Source: Fodinibius saliphilus
GTDB lineage: Bacteria > Bacteroidota > Rhodothermia > Balneolales > Balneolaceae
NCBI RefSeq assembly: GCF_005869845.1
Contig: NZ_VAWF01000001.1
Location: 1,798,001 to 1,862,000, forward strand
Direction: 5' to 3'
DNA: 64,000 nt
Made by a program: the position numbers and the translations under genes. The notes under the pieces were generated by a model. That model was given only the letters and a program-made list of their open reading frames with translations. It did no database searches and was not told the DNA's origin. Positions 26,995-36,816 of this stretch are shown here, one piece after another; position 1 is the stretch's first letter, and every line of letters starts with the position of its first letter.

Positions 26995-27255
26995 AAGTAA
27001 TGACTCCTAGTTTAAGTTATTAGTTGACATTTGAAATTCTTTATCTACAGCAGTATCTGCTGGAAATACTTAAAAAATCTTGTAATGAGATCACATCCCA
27101 TTTCAACAGGGTTATAGTTGAGCAAGTACCATACCAAACTTTAAGGGTTCAGTATAAAGATCTGTCAAAATGGGCTAGAAAGGCTAAGAACTGGGTATTT
27201 ATAATTTTTTTTTTTAAAAAAAACTGACAGGCACTATTTATGGCTAGTCGAAATT

Positions 27256-28032
27256 TCAGGTCAAAATGCCATCTTCTACAAATTGTGCTGTCAACTTTTC
27301 ATACAATGGTGGCTCCCAAGCTTCTGCTCGTTTATCAAAATCAAAACCATCGGGCAGTTTCTCTTTACTAATGATAGGCTTTAGTGCATTACTTAACTTT
27401 TTACGACGTTGATTAAAAGCAGTTCGGACGACCGTTTTCAAATTCTTGTCAGAACACTCCATGGCTCCTTTATCAAAAGTCAGCTTCATAACTGCACTTT
27501 CCACATTGGGTTGGGGACTGAAACAGTGGCGCGATACCGGAAACAGGATCTCGGGCGTTGCCATCAACTGCGTTTGTACACTTAAAATACCGTAATCTTT
27601 GGTTCGGATATCTGCAACAATCCGTTCCGCCACCTCTTTCTGCATCATAAGTAATGCTGTAGAAAGTACTTCTCTGTGCTCAAGCAGAGAAAATAAGATC
27701 TGGCTGGTTATGTAATAGGGTAAATTCCCGACTACATGGGTTTTCTCTTTACCTATAGAAAGTTCCTCCCAATCTATGTCAAGCACATTTTCATGACGAA
27801 TCTCAAGATCATCAAACTTTTGCTCTAGTATTTCAATAGCACGCTGGTCTAACTCAACAGCTATTATATCTTTATATTGATCGACCAGCGATTCGGTAAG
27901 TGCTCCCGTTCCCGGACCAATCTCAACCACTCGATCGCCTTCCCGCGCAGGTATGGCATCCGCAATTTTTGCAATAATATTGTCATCGGTAAGAAAGTGT
28001 TGCCCTAAACTCTTTTTTGGCTTTATACTCAT
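27256..28032 (-). CDS. rsmA: 16S rRNA (adenine1518-N6/adenine1519-N6)-dimethyltransferase
   Basis: A 258-residue SAM-dependent enzyme (KsgA) that dimethylates two adjacent adenines in helix 45 of 16S rRNA. SAM motif I is VVEIGPGTGALTESL (about 34-48), the adenine-pocket motif is NLPYYITSQI (about 103-112), and QPNVESAVMKL plus the C-terminal FNQRRKKLSNAL match the family. Length is normal. It is a single gene between groES and a divergent alanine dehydrogenase. Confidence 0.98.
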   Translation of the reverse strand: MSIKPKKSLGQHFLTDDNIIAKIADAIPAREGDRVVEIGPGTGALTESLVDQYKDIIAVELDQRAIEILEQKFDDLEIRHENVLDIDWEELSIGKEKTHVVGNLPYYITSQILFSLLEHREVLSTALLMMQKEVAERIVADIRTKDYGILSVQTQLMATPEILFPVSRHCFSPQPNVESAVMKLTFDKGAMECSDKNLKTVVRTAFNQRRKKLSNALKPIISKEKLPDGFDFDKRAEAWEPPLYEKLTAQFVEDGILT

Positions 28033-28197
28033 TTTAAAATCTATAATGACTCACAGCGAACCTTTAGAAAGCATCGATATTTCTCAAAAACAATCGTTTT
28101 AGCCGGTATAAGTCTTTTATATGTTCTATTGAAAATGTTGCTAAGTGGTACTTAGTAAAGTAAATTATCCTAAATAACCCTTAGAAATAATTATTTT

Positions 28198-29412
28198 ATG
28201 GATATTAACCCACTTGATACGGAAAAAATTGGTATTCAGACGCTTGAAAAACAGCTTATGAAATCCGAATCAGAAATCTCCTTAAAGATAGGGTTACCAA
28301 GGGAGGTCTCCAATGATGAACGACGAATGTGTCTAACTCCAGGAGGCACATCGGTATTAACATCAAACGGACACGAAGTTTATGTAGAACAAGATGCCGG
28401 AGCTGAAGCTCACTTTACAGATCAGGAATATGCCGATGCCGGAGCTGAAATAGCCTTTAGCATCGATGAGGTGTATAAAAAGTCGGAATTGATCGTTAAA
28501 GTAGCTCCCCCTTCAGAATCAGAACTTGAACTACTGGAGCAAGACCATATCCTGCTTTCAGCCCTGCACTTGGGCAACACTACAGAAGAGTTTATTGATA
28601 CCCTTATCAATAAAAACATATCGGCTATTGGCTTTGAATTTATCAAAGGCGACGACAAAGAGTTTCCCATTGTGCGCATGATGCATGAAATTACCGGTTC
28701 AATGTCAGTGCAAATTGGAGCCCACTACCTCGAAAAGGCCGACGGAGGACAAGGAATCATGCTGGGAGGTATTTCAGGAATCCCCCCTGCGACTGTCGTT
28801 ATCCTTGGGGCCGGTATTACTGCAGAATATGCTGCACGAACAGCCTTGGGTTACGGTGCCCAAGTTTTTGTGATGGATAATGACTTAGCCCGGCTCCGCC
28901 ATCTTGAGAATGCCCTTGATCGACGAATCATCACAGCCACTGCTAATTACCAGTACTTATCTTCAGCCCTTCAATATGCCGATGTGGTAATTGGTGCTGC
29001 CATGTTTGAAGGAAAGCGATCCCCCTGCCTAGTAACAGAACCGATGGTCACCAGCATGAAGCCTGGCAGCGTTATAGTCGACACGGTTATTGACCAAGGC
29101 GGCTGTATTGCAACGAGCAAGGCAACAACTCATTCTAAGCCCACCTTTATAAAACACGATATCATTCACTATTGTGTACCTAATATCCCTTCGAATGTAG
29201 CTCGTACAGCCACCTACGCTCTTAATAACGTCATTGTACCTTACCTTCTCGCTATTGGCGATGCTGGTGGAATACGAGAATGTCTCTGGACAAATACAGC
29301 CCTCCGAAACGGCACATATGTTTATAAAAAGCATTTGACAAAAAAATCTTTGTCAAAAATATTTGATATGCCATATCGGGAAATCGAGATGCTTATTGCC
29401 AGTCAAATCTAG
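28198..29412 (+). CDS. ald: Alanine dehydrogenase
   Basis: A 404-residue NAD-dependent enzyme interconverting alanine and pyruvate plus ammonia. The N-terminal catalytic half has IGLPREVSNDERRMCLTP and VKVAPP with the substrate-binding Lys, then ALHLG with the catalytic His; the Rossmann half has VVILGAGITAEYAAR (about 202-216) and the usual NIPSNVARTATYALNN. The first 25 residues extend beyond the typical start; the internal Met21 is a possible alternative. Compared with transhydrogenase PntA-like relatives the motif set fits alanine dehydrogenase best. It is followed 18 bases later by a small membrane-protein gene. Confidence 0.9.
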   Translation: MDINPLDTEKIGIQTLEKQLMKSESEISLKIGLPREVSNDERRMCLTPGGTSVLTSNGHEVYVEQDAGAEAHFTDQEYADAGAEIAFSIDEVYKKSELIVKVAPPSESELELLEQDHILLSALHLGNTTEEFIDTLINKNISAIGFEFIKGDDKEFPIVRMMHEITGSMSVQIGAHYLEKADGGQGIMLGGISGIPPATVVILGAGITAEYAARTALGYGAQVFVMDNDLARLRHLENALDRRIITATANYQYLSSALQYADVVIGAAMFEGKRSPCLVTEPMVTSMKPGSVIVDTVIDQGGCIATSKATTHSKPTFIKHDIIHYCVPNIPSNVARTATYALNNVIVPYLLAIGDAGGIRECLWTNTALRNGTYVYKKHLTKKSLSKIFDMPYREIEMLIASQI

Positions 29413-29430
29413 CTTAAATGAAAATTCTCC

Positions 29431-29760
29431 ATGAACAAAACTACTCAAATTTTTCTGGGTGTCCTTACTTTCCTTCCGTTTCTAATCATATTGTCTAGTA
29501 TTGGGTGGGGCATGTACACAATCATTGAGACGGTGCTATCTCCTGAAGCCGTTAATCCCCTCATGTATTTATCATACCTTGGATACGTAATACCGTTTCT
29601 TTTTTTCTATACTCTTTTCTATTTAGCTCTCGGAATCTTTTATCTCGCTCATATTATTCGAAATCCTTTTTTGGATACTGAAAAGAAAGGACTTTGGTTC
29701 GTCGTACTCATTGTATTAAATGGTCTTTCAATGCCATTTTATTGGTATCTGCACATTTAG
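29431..29760 (+). CDS. Small three-helix membrane protein
   Basis: A 109-residue protein made of three hydrophobic segments (about 7-30, 43-71 and 88-106), with a Trp/Tyr-rich loop. No known motif. It starts 18 bases after the alanine dehydrogenase stop and is followed by a second small membrane-protein gene, so the three may be one transcript. Function unknown. Confidence 0.7.
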   Translation: MNKTTQIFLGVLTFLPFLIILSSIGWGMYTIIETVLSPEAVNPLMYLSYLGYVIPFLFFYTLFYLALGIFYLAHIIRNPFLDTEKKGLWFVVLIVLNGLSMPFYWYLHI

Positions 29761-29800
29761 AATACCGATTCTGCCCCAAACCCCAACCACTATACTAATT

Positions 29801-30163
29801 ATGAATCAGGAGTTAAATCCCAAGAACTTTAAGAAAATAAGTATCATCAACTGGGTATTGACTATACCTTTTTTCATTCTCTTTTCTTGGCCCTACCTGT
29901 ATTTTGCTAATATATTCAGTATCGAAAAGCCGATGGCTTATATTGGATGCATATTCTTTTCGGTTCCCTTCATGATTACCATTATACACGGGCACGTTAC
30001 AATGGCGCTGGGCGAAGCACATCGTCACCATTACTACGATTGGCTAAATGAGCGCCCTCTCACTTTTGGGTTACTCTATCATCCCATGTTAGTTCGAACC
30101 CGTTTTCGTCTAATCCTCCTTGTTACCAGCGTACTGCTTTTTATTGTAGGGCTTATCTTATAG
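29801..30163 (+). CDS. Small membrane protein of unknown function
   Basis: A 120-residue protein from the ATG at 29801; the frame is open further upstream but that part is overlap with the previous gene. Three hydrophobic segments lie at about 14-35, 42-60 and 98-119. Between them HGHVTMALGEAHRHHYYDWL is rich in His and could bind metal or haem, which is speculation. It appears to be co-transcribed with the preceding membrane protein. Confidence 0.7.
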   Translation: MNQELNPKNFKKISIINWVLTIPFFILFSWPYLYFANIFSIEKPMAYIGCIFFSVPFMITIIHGHVTMALGEAHRHHYYDWLNERPLTFGLLYHPMLVRTRFRLILLVTSVLLFIVGLIL

Positions 30164-30173
30164 ATATTAAAAA

Positions 30174-30198
30174 GGGATGCGACATAGCCGCATCCCTG
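30174..30198. terminator. Convergent terminator before acs
   Basis: AGGGATGCG (30174-30182) and CGCATCCCT (30190-30198) form a perfect 9-bp stem with a 7-base loop; an A run before it gives a T run on the minus strand, so it serves acs and perhaps the plus-strand genes. Confidence 0.75.
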
Positions 30199-30225
30199 AG
30201 AAATAAACGAATCCATTTTTAGTTT

Positions 30226-32124
30226 TTAATAGGCCGTTCCCTCTTTTATCCCATCAACTACCGAAGGATCAAGTAAGGTAGAGGTATCTCCCATATCATC
30301 CGTTTCACCAGCTGCTACCTTGCGTAAAATACGCCGCATTATCTTACCAGACCGTGTTTTCGGGAGTCCTTCCACGATCTGAATTTTCTCTGGCTTGGCA
30401 ATAGGACTAATTACTTTTGAGACCAGCTTATTTATCTCTTCTTTAAAAGACGCCGGATCACTAATCTCTTCATCGCATGTCATAAAGGCAAAAACTGCTT
30501 CCCCTTTTACATCATGCGGGTAGCCAACAATAGCGGCCTCTACCACTTTTGGATGTTCATCAATTGCATTTTCAATTTCTGCTGTGCCCAGTCGGTGGCC
30601 CGAGACATTCAACACATCATCCACCCTACCGGTAATTCGATAATAACCATCCTCATCGCGACGGCATCCGTCACCTGTAAAATAGTATCCCGGATAGTCT
30701 TCAAAATATGTTTCCATATACCGTTCCTGATTGCCCCATATCCCACGTGTCATACCGGGCCAAGGGTACTTGATTACCAAGTTCCCCTGCACACCATTTC
30801 CTTCAATCTCTTTTCCGTTTTCATCCATTAACGCCGGCTGTATTCCTGGCAGTGGCAATGTAGCAAATCCGGGTTTCGTAGGAGTTACACCGGCCAAGGG
30901 TGAAATCATGATCCCCCCTGTTTCGGTTTGCCACCAAGTATCAACAATAGGACATTGCCCGTTCCCAATGTTGTCGTGGTACCAATGCCAAGCTTCCTCG
31001 TTGATAGGCTCGCCCACTGTACCGAGAACCTTTAGTGAACTCAAATCATATTTATTAACATAGTCAATATCTTCTTTCATCAATGCCCGGATAGCTGTCG
31101 GTGATGTATAGAAATGAGTTACATTGTATTTCTCACAAACTTCCCACAGACGGCCCGGATCAGGATACGTTGGTGTTCCCTCAAAGATAATACCGGATGC
31201 GCCATTTAGCAGTGGCCCATACAGAATATACGAGTGACCGGTTATCCATCCGGCATCAGCGGTACACCAATAAACATCTTCCTCCTCAACCTGGAATACA
31301 TTCCGGAAGGTATAGCTGGTATAAACCATATATCCTCCACAGGTATGAACCTGCCCTTTGGGCTTGCCAGTAGAACCAGAGGTATAGAGTATAAAAAGTG
31401 GATCCTCCGCATCCATCTCCACCGCTTCATGTTCTTTGGATGCGTTACGAATTAACAAGTGCCACCATTCATCCCGTCCTTCAACCCAATTGATATCACG
31501 ATTGGTTCGCTGACATACAATAACCTTATCAACTGTAGGACAGTCTTCAAGCGCTTCATCAGAAATATCTTTCAGGGGAACATGCTTTTCTCCACGTCGA
31601 AGACCATCATTGGTAATCAACATCTTGGCATCACAATCCTGGATACGTTCTGCCAGTGACTGTGCCGAAAAACCTGCAAATACAATAGAGTGAACCGCTC
31701 CAATTCGGGCGCATGCCAATGCTGCAATCATTAGCTCTGGCGTCATTGCCATATAAATTGCTACACGATCGCCCTTCTCAATCCCTTTTGATTCCAGAAC
31801 ATTGGCAAAACGACATACATCCTCGTGAAGTTGCCGATAGGTAATTGTGCGCCGAAATGAGTCGGGATGATTGGGCTCAAAAATAAATGCTGTTTTATTG
31901 CCAATAGTGTTGAGGTGTCGATCGAGGCAGTTTTCTGTAATGTTTAACTTTCCTCCTTCAAACCATTTTACATCACCACTTTCAAAATCCCCACTGAAAG
32001 TTTCATCCCAACTTTCTCGCCAATAGAATGTACCGGCCTCATGCTCCCAAAACTTTTCGGGTTTATTAACACTTTCATTATAGACTTTTTTATACTCTTC
32101 AAATGATTCAATATTTAACCACAT
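30226..32124 (-). CDS. acs: Acetyl-CoA synthetase
   Basis: A 632-residue AMP-forming enzyme making acetyl-CoA from acetate, ATP and CoA. It has the P-loop-like YTSGSTGKPKG (about 248-258), the WWQTETGG motif, the hinge YYFTGDGCRRDEDGYY and the C-terminal PKTRSGKIMRR with the lysine that is acetylated in regulated Acs enzymes. Length is normal. It is a single gene ending in a convergent terminator. It would assimilate acetate, including that released by GlcNAc deacetylation in the nag locus. Confidence 0.97.
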   Translation of the reverse strand: MWLNIESFEEYKKVYNESVNKPEKFWEHEAGTFYWRESWDETFSGDFESGDVKWFEGGKLNITENCLDRHLNTIGNKTAFIFEPNHPDSFRRTITYRQLHEDVCRFANVLESKGIEKGDRVAIYMAMTPELMIAALACARIGAVHSIVFAGFSAQSLAERIQDCDAKMLITNDGLRRGEKHVPLKDISDEALEDCPTVDKVIVCQRTNRDINWVEGRDEWWHLLIRNASKEHEAVEMDAEDPLFILYTSGSTGKPKGQVHTCGGYMVYTSYTFRNVFQVEEEDVYWCTADAGWITGHSYILYGPLLNGASGIIFEGTPTYPDPGRLWEVCEKYNVTHFYTSPTAIRALMKEDIDYVNKYDLSSLKVLGTVGEPINEEAWHWYHDNIGNGQCPIVDTWWQTETGGIMISPLAGVTPTKPGFATLPLPGIQPALMDENGKEIEGNGVQGNLVIKYPWPGMTRGIWGNQERYMETYFEDYPGYYFTGDGCRRDEDGYYRITGRVDDVLNVSGHRLGTAEIENAIDEHPKVVEAAIVGYPHDVKGEAVFAFMTCDEEISDPASFKEEINKLVSKVISPIAKPEKIQIVEGLPKTRSGKIMRRILRKVAAGETDDMGDTSTLLDPSVVDGIKEGTAY

Positions 32125-32546
32125 AATAATCGAATTTGGGTTGGGAATATTTGTTTGCGGACAATCTCATATTAAATAATTTATGCAGATAATCAAGCCA
32201 ACAGAAGAAACCAATCGTTTTACTTCTGTATTCATAATTTTTTTACCTGTTTTGCAATAAACAAGATTTCACCCTCAATGAAAAGTGACGGAATGTATAA
32301 AATTGTGAAATGGTATCTTCCATCTATGGAAGCCCTTCCAAAATCAGTGTTATCTATAACAAAGATATGGGAAACCTCATCAATTCGGGCAGCATAACTC
32401 CAAATATATTTTGAGAACACTAGACACTTGTGGGCCAGTTAAACAAAGACTGGCTCATATTTTGAACCTGAACAAATGGTAACAAGAAACAGATAAATTA
32501 TATTGCTTGCTCTGACGTTTACACTTTTTGTAGTCAGAAATTCACA
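32125..32546. other. Intergenic region upstream of the helicase gene
   Basis: 422 AT-rich bases. A minus-strand frame of 62 codons (32232-32420) is present but has no family features. A short stem, GGCCAGT/ACTGGCT around 32434-32454, is visible. No gene is claimed. Confidence 0.5.
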
Positions 32547-35048
32547 ATGCTATTACTGGTAACTAAGAGGATTAATTTGCAACCAACGAAACAGATAGGC
32601 CTGGAACTAATTGAAGAATGGTTTGAACAACAACAATGGCAACCCTTTGAATACCAACGAGAGGTATGGGATGCATATCTTTCAGGCAAAAACGGCCTCC
32701 TTAATGCTCCTACCGGAACTGGAAAAACCTATGCATTGTGGATGCCCGTGCTTATCAACTGGATTAATAGACATCCCAAAACCTATAAAGAATTAACAGA
32801 TAATGGCCTCCAACTATTATGGATTACCCCGCTTAGGGCCTTAGCACGTGATCTTGAGCAAGCCCTTCAGAAGGTAGTTGATGATCTGGATATTCCTTGG
32901 CAAATCGCTCGGCGTACCGGTGATGTCTCCTCCTACAAAAAGAAGAAAATGAAAGAGCAGATGCCGGAAGTACTAATCACAACACCGGAAAGCCTGCATA
33001 TTTTGATGGCCCAAAAAGGATATCGAGACTATTTTTCGGATCTTAATGCTGTTATTGTGGATGAGTGGCATGAATTGATCGGCACTAAACGGGGAACACA
33101 AACCGAACTGGGACTATCCCGACTCAAACACTTGCAACCCAACATAAATATTTGGGGAATTTCAGCAACAATTGGAAATTTACAGGAAGCCAAACAGGTT
33201 CTGCTGGGAAACAATTATAAATCGAATGAAGCAGTCACCATTAAAGCTAATATTGAGAAGTCCCTAAGTATTCAGTCGGTATTGCCCGATGATGTAGAAA
33301 AATTTCCTTGGTCAGGTCACCTGGGCACTAAACTATTGCCAAAAGTATTACCGATTATCGAAGAAAGTCGATCTACACTTATTTTTACCAATACGCGATC
33401 ACAATCCGAGGTTTGGTTCCAACAATTGCTTGATGCCAAACCGGAGCTTGCAGGCACTATTGCCCTGCATCATGGTTCGTTAAGCAAAAAAATTCGGCGA
33501 TGGGTAGAACAAACCCTTCACGAAGGTAAACTTAAAGCTGTAGTTTGCACCTCAAGCCTCGATTTAGGAGTCGACTTCACACCCGTTGAAACCGTAATAC
33601 AGGTAGGGAGCCCTAAGGGAGTAGCCCGCTTTATGCAACGTGCAGGTAGAAGCGGACATCAACCGGGTTCCACGAGCCGTATCTATTTTGTGCCTACCAA
33701 TGCCTTGGAACTGATAGAAGCAGCTGCACTAAAAACAGCAGCTACCCAAGAAGTTGCTGTGGAGAACCGAATACCTGTCTTAAAACCTTATGATGTACTG
33801 ATTCAGTATGTCATCACCCTAGCCGTTTCCAACGGCTTTAAACCGGACCAACTCTATGAGGAAGTTAGATCGACTTTTGCCTACCAAACACTGAGCCGGA
33901 AAGAATGGAACTGGATCATGAATTTTATAACAACCGGTGGGCAATCACTACAAGCTTATGACGAATATTCTAAAGTAATAGAAGAAGGTGGCCTCTATAA
34001 GGTTACCGATCACAAAATAAAACGACGTCATCGAATGTCGATTGGTACTATTGCCAGTGACACCATGATGAGTGTCAAATACCTTAATGGTGGACACTTA
34101 GGGAGTATTGAAGAGTGGTTCATTGCTTCATTAAAGAAGGGGGATAAATTTTGGTTTGCCGGACGTAGTCTCGAACTGGTTCGCACAAAACAAATGACCG
34201 CTTATGTACGTCGTTCTAATACATCAAAAGCAAAAGTTCCCAGCTGGATGGGCGGCCGGATGTCTCTCTCCTCAAACATGTCTGCATTACTTCGCCATAA
34301 ACTGCACGAGGCTATCGAGGAGACTTCAAATGACATTGAACTTAAGACGATTCAACCTATATTAAATGTGCAAGAGAACTGGTCTACCCTACCCGACCAA
34401 GATGAACTACTCATTGAACAGACAACTTCAAACGAAGGCCATCACCTATTTTTTTATCCTTTTGAGGGACGGTATGTTCATGAAGGCATGTCAGCACTGA
34501 TAGCCTATCGCATATCACAGCTCAAACCTATTACCTTTTCTATTGCCATGAATGATTATGGCTTTGAGCTCTTGTCAGATAAGGAGATTCCATTAAAAAA
34601 AGCTTTGGCAAACGATCTGTTTTCTGATAACAATTTAGTTGAAGATATCTTTTCCAGCCTGAATGATACTGAACTCGCCAAGCGACGCTTTCGTGGAATC
34701 TGTCACATTGCCGGCCTTATTTTTAAGGGTTTTCCCGGACAACGCAAAGCCAGCCGTCACCTACAATCCTCCTCAAGCTTATTTTTTGATGTTTTTGACC
34801 AATATGAACCGGATAATCTGCTACTTCAACAAGCCTACGATGAGGTGCTTTCATACCAACTGGATGAAGTGAGACTTCGAAAAGTCCTCAAGCGCATACA
34901 ATCTCAACAAATAACTCTCAAAGAAACAGAACGTTTTACGCCTTTTGCCTTTCCTATCATGGTAGATCGTCTGCGCGAACGCCTTAGCTCAGAGAGTTTG
35001 ACCAATCGCGTGCAGCGCATGCAACTAAAGCTCGAAAAACAAACCTAG
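32547..35048 (+). CDS. Ligase-associated DEXH-box DNA helicase (Lhr-like)
   Basis: An 833-residue superfamily 2 helicase. Walker A is APTGTGKT (54-61), motif II is DEWH (172-175), motif III SATIGN, motif V-VI region SPKGVARFMQRAGRSGHQ. The remaining C-terminal half (about 400-833) is the Lhr-type winged-helix and DUF-like extension seen in the ligase-associated helicase family. In many bacteria it sits with the ATP-dependent ligase, a beta-CASP-like exonuclease and PdeM; here PdeM follows after 62 bases, while the ligase is at the far left of the window. The group is thought to act in repair of DNA breaks. Confidence 0.95.
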   Translation: MLLLVTKRINLQPTKQIGLELIEEWFEQQQWQPFEYQREVWDAYLSGKNGLLNAPTGTGKTYALWMPVLINWINRHPKTYKELTDNGLQLLWITPLRALARDLEQALQKVVDDLDIPWQIARRTGDVSSYKKKKMKEQMPEVLITTPESLHILMAQKGYRDYFSDLNAVIVDEWHELIGTKRGTQTELGLSRLKHLQPNINIWGISATIGNLQEAKQVLLGNNYKSNEAVTIKANIEKSLSIQSVLPDDVEKFPWSGHLGTKLLPKVLPIIEESRSTLIFTNTRSQSEVWFQQLLDAKPELAGTIALHHGSLSKKIRRWVEQTLHEGKLKAVVCTSSLDLGVDFTPVETVIQVGSPKGVARFMQRAGRSGHQPGSTSRIYFVPTNALELIEAAALKTAATQEVAVENRIPVLKPYDVLIQYVITLAVSNGFKPDQLYEEVRSTFAYQTLSRKEWNWIMNFITTGGQSLQAYDEYSKVIEEGGLYKVTDHKIKRRHRMSIGTIASDTMMSVKYLNGGHLGSIEEWFIASLKKGDKFWFAGRSLELVRTKQMTAYVRRSNTSKAKVPSWMGGRMSLSSNMSALLRHKLHEAIEETSNDIELKTIQPILNVQENWSTLPDQDELLIEQTTSNEGHHLFFYPFEGRYVHEGMSALIAYRISQLKPITFSIAMNDYGFELLSDKEIPLKKALANDLFSDNNLVEDIFSSLNDTELAKRRFRGICHIAGLIFKGFPGQRKASRHLQSSSSLFFDVFDQYEPDNLLLQQAYDEVLSYQLDEVRLRKVLKRIQSQQITLKETERFTPFAFPIMVDRLRERLSSESLTNRVQRMQLKLEKQT

Positions 35049-35110
35049 ATTTCTCTTAAGAACTGCCGAAAAACTTTGAATCGTGTAACAGCTATTTTTA
35101 GATTCATTCT

Positions 35111-35773
35111 ATGATTCAAAACGCTACGACATTCAACCTTAAAGGTAATCGTTTTTGGCTGCTGCCAGAACGGGCCATTTATTGGCAAAAAGAGAAAATC
35201 CTTCTCATTGCCGACCTACATATAGGCAAATCAACCCATTTCCGAAAACATGGTATCGCTGTACCAAAGCAGGTGAACGAATCTAACCTTCATCGCTTAG
35301 AACATCTGGTTGAAAAAACAGAACCCGACCATCTGATAATATTGGGAGATCTTTTCCACAGTAACCTCAATCATGAGTGGCAGCAATTTATAAAGTGGCG
35401 TAAGAGATACTGTCAGATTGAAGTAAGCCTTGTTGTTGGTAATCATGATATTCTAAGTACAGATAAGTACCATACTGGTTTTATCAACATTTTTAAAAAA
35501 ATGAAGATAGGAGCCTTTTTGTTTGTTCATGATAAAGACCCTCACACTCCTTCTGACAAAACTGAAGCTTATTTACTGAGTGGCCATGTACATCCTGCAG
35601 CAAAATTAAATGGAAAAGGGCGTCAGGCCATGACGTTTCCCTGCTTTTATTTTGGACAAAGATATGGAATATTGCCAGCCTTCGGTGCATTTACCGGAAC
35701 CCATACAGTTACTCCCCAAAAAAATGATAGCGTTTTTATTATCGTGGAAGGACAAGTTATACCAGCATATTAA
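35111..35773 (+). CDS. pdeM: Ligase-associated metallophosphoesterase PdeM
   Basis: A 220-residue calcineurin-like phosphoesterase. Metal-binding motifs are ADLHIGK (about 34-40), GDLFHS (about 82-87), VGNHDI (about 114-119) and SGHVHP (about 157-162). This matches the endonuclease/phosphoesterase that accompanies the Lhr-like helicase, to which it is linked by a 62-base gap. It would process DNA ends in the same repair set. Confidence 0.92.
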   Translation: MIQNATTFNLKGNRFWLLPERAIYWQKEKILLIADLHIGKSTHFRKHGIAVPKQVNESNLHRLEHLVEKTEPDHLIILGDLFHSNLNHEWQQFIKWRKRYCQIEVSLVVGNHDILSTDKYHTGFINIFKKMKIGAFLFVHDKDPHTPSDKTEAYLLSGHVHPAAKLNGKGRQAMTFPCFYFGQRYGILPAFGAFTGTHTVTPQKNDSVFIIVEGQVIPAY

Positions 35774-35824
35774 TAACAGATACTCAAAATGCTATTGTTC
35801 AGAAACATTCTCTGTCAATACCAC

Positions 35825-36391
35825 CTATTGTCGCCATTTCCTCTTAAAACAATGATGTAGACGATTCAATATTCGAGACTTCTTTGTTCTCACATTCGCT
35901 CCGGATATATCAAAATGGGCACTTGCCTCTTTTGTTGTTGTATCCGGTTCATCAATAAAATATTCGATAAACTTACGTGAGCTCTCCCGCAACTCATCCA
36001 AACAAGCCTCTAAAATTTCTTGCCGATCCTTATCCATCAAGTTTGTGAACTGTTCTGCGGGATCAACCAGATGCTCTTGATGATCCTCCATTGGGTTATT
36101 AAAACGGTGCTGCTCTTTGGAATGGCGGAAGTATTCATGCCGGCAAGCGCGAATCATATAACTGAAAATATACTTTTCTTCCCGGATATTGTCTTTTTTG
36201 ATCTGCTCAAAAACGTCCAGAAAAGCTTGTTGGGTACACTCTTCAGCTTCGCGCTCAGTGGCATTGAGAACAACCTGCAGATAGTCCTTAAGGCGATATA
36301 GCAGCTCCTCGAGCAATTCATTGGCTTTGCCCTGTTTATTTTCTTGGAGAGCATGAACTAGCTCTGAATAATCAACTCTGGAGTTATTCAA
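35825..36391 (-). CDS. ECF (extracytoplasmic function) RNA polymerase sigma factor
   Basis: A 188-residue sigma-70-family protein with region 2 (about 25-95: AEECTQQAFLDVFEQI and SYMIRACRHEYFRH) and region 4 (about 130-185: FIEYFIDEPDTTTKEASAHFDISGANVRTKKSRILNRL). The 3' end is convergent with pdeM; the 5' end faces the lipoprotein pair. It is flanked on one side by its apparent targets: three promoters of one architecture (36555, 36686, 41608) precede the lipoprotein genes and the anti-sigma-like gene. I see no copy of that promoter before the sigma gene itself, so it may be made from a different promoter and held by the anti-sigma. Confidence 0.9.
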   Translation of the reverse strand: MNNSRVDYSELVHALQENKQGKANELLEELLYRLKDYLQVVLNATEREAEECTQQAFLDVFEQIKKDNIREEKYIFSYMIRACRHEYFRHSKEQHRFNNPMEDHQEHLVDPAEQFTNLMDKDRQEILEACLDELRESSRKFIEYFIDEPDTTTKEASAHFDISGANVRTKKSRILNRLHHCFKRKWRQ

Positions 36392-36554
36392 GGTAATAAA
36401 AAAAGCCTTATTAGCTAATCAATTTGCTGAAAAATGATACATGAAGAAGCCACGTACTATGGTTTAATCATTCAAATATATAACTATTCAATAATCATAC
36501 AAATGAAAACTCATACAATCATTGTAATTAAATTTTTTGTCTTCTGATATTTTT

Positions 36555-36585
36555 TGTAACAAACGAATGTCTAAATACTCTTGTA
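36555..36585 (+). promoter_or_regulatory. ECF-type promoter 1 (distal)
   Basis: TGTAACAAAC (36555-36564), an 11-base spacer and TACTCTTGTA (36576-36585). It points to the lipoprotein genes. Sequence and spacing are the same as in promoter 2 and the minus-strand copy at 41608-41638. Confidence 0.75.
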
Positions 36586-36685
36586 TCATAGAGTATACTG
36601 AATTATAGTCACTAAAATTTATCTTAAAATAGACTACTGTTACAAATAATTATATGTGGTAATATTACAGAAATATTGACTTTCT

Positions 36686-36716
36686 TGTAACAAACTCCCC
36701 ATTCGCTACTCTTGTA
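36686..36716 (+). promoter_or_regulatory. ECF-type promoter 2 (proximal)
   Basis: TGTAACAAAC (36686-36695), an 11-base spacer and TACTCTTGTA (36707-36716), both boxes identical to promoter 1. It ends 100 bases before the first lipoprotein ATG, leaving a 5' leader of about 90 bases. Confidence 0.8.
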
Positions 36717-36816
36717 GTCGAGAATTGGTATGTTTAATAACATTTATACTTAAGGCTTTTAGGTACAACAATTCATACTCGTTACAATTTAACCAAGAAT
36801 AAAACCAAGGATCACT

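Larger units (their letters stand above)
36392..36816. other. Divergent control region with two ECF-type promoters
   Basis: A 425-base strongly AT-rich region between the sigma gene and the lipoprotein pair. It carries the two plus-strand promoters at 36555-36585 and 36686-36716. No gene. Confidence 0.8.

Noticed and set aside
26995-27255. CIRCE operator for groES
   Set aside because: I searched for TTAGCACTC-N9-GAGTGCTAA and found no matching inverted repeat.
32232-32420. 62-codon minus-strand frame before the helicase gene
   Set aside because: No motif or ribosome site; kept only as a remark on the intergenic region.
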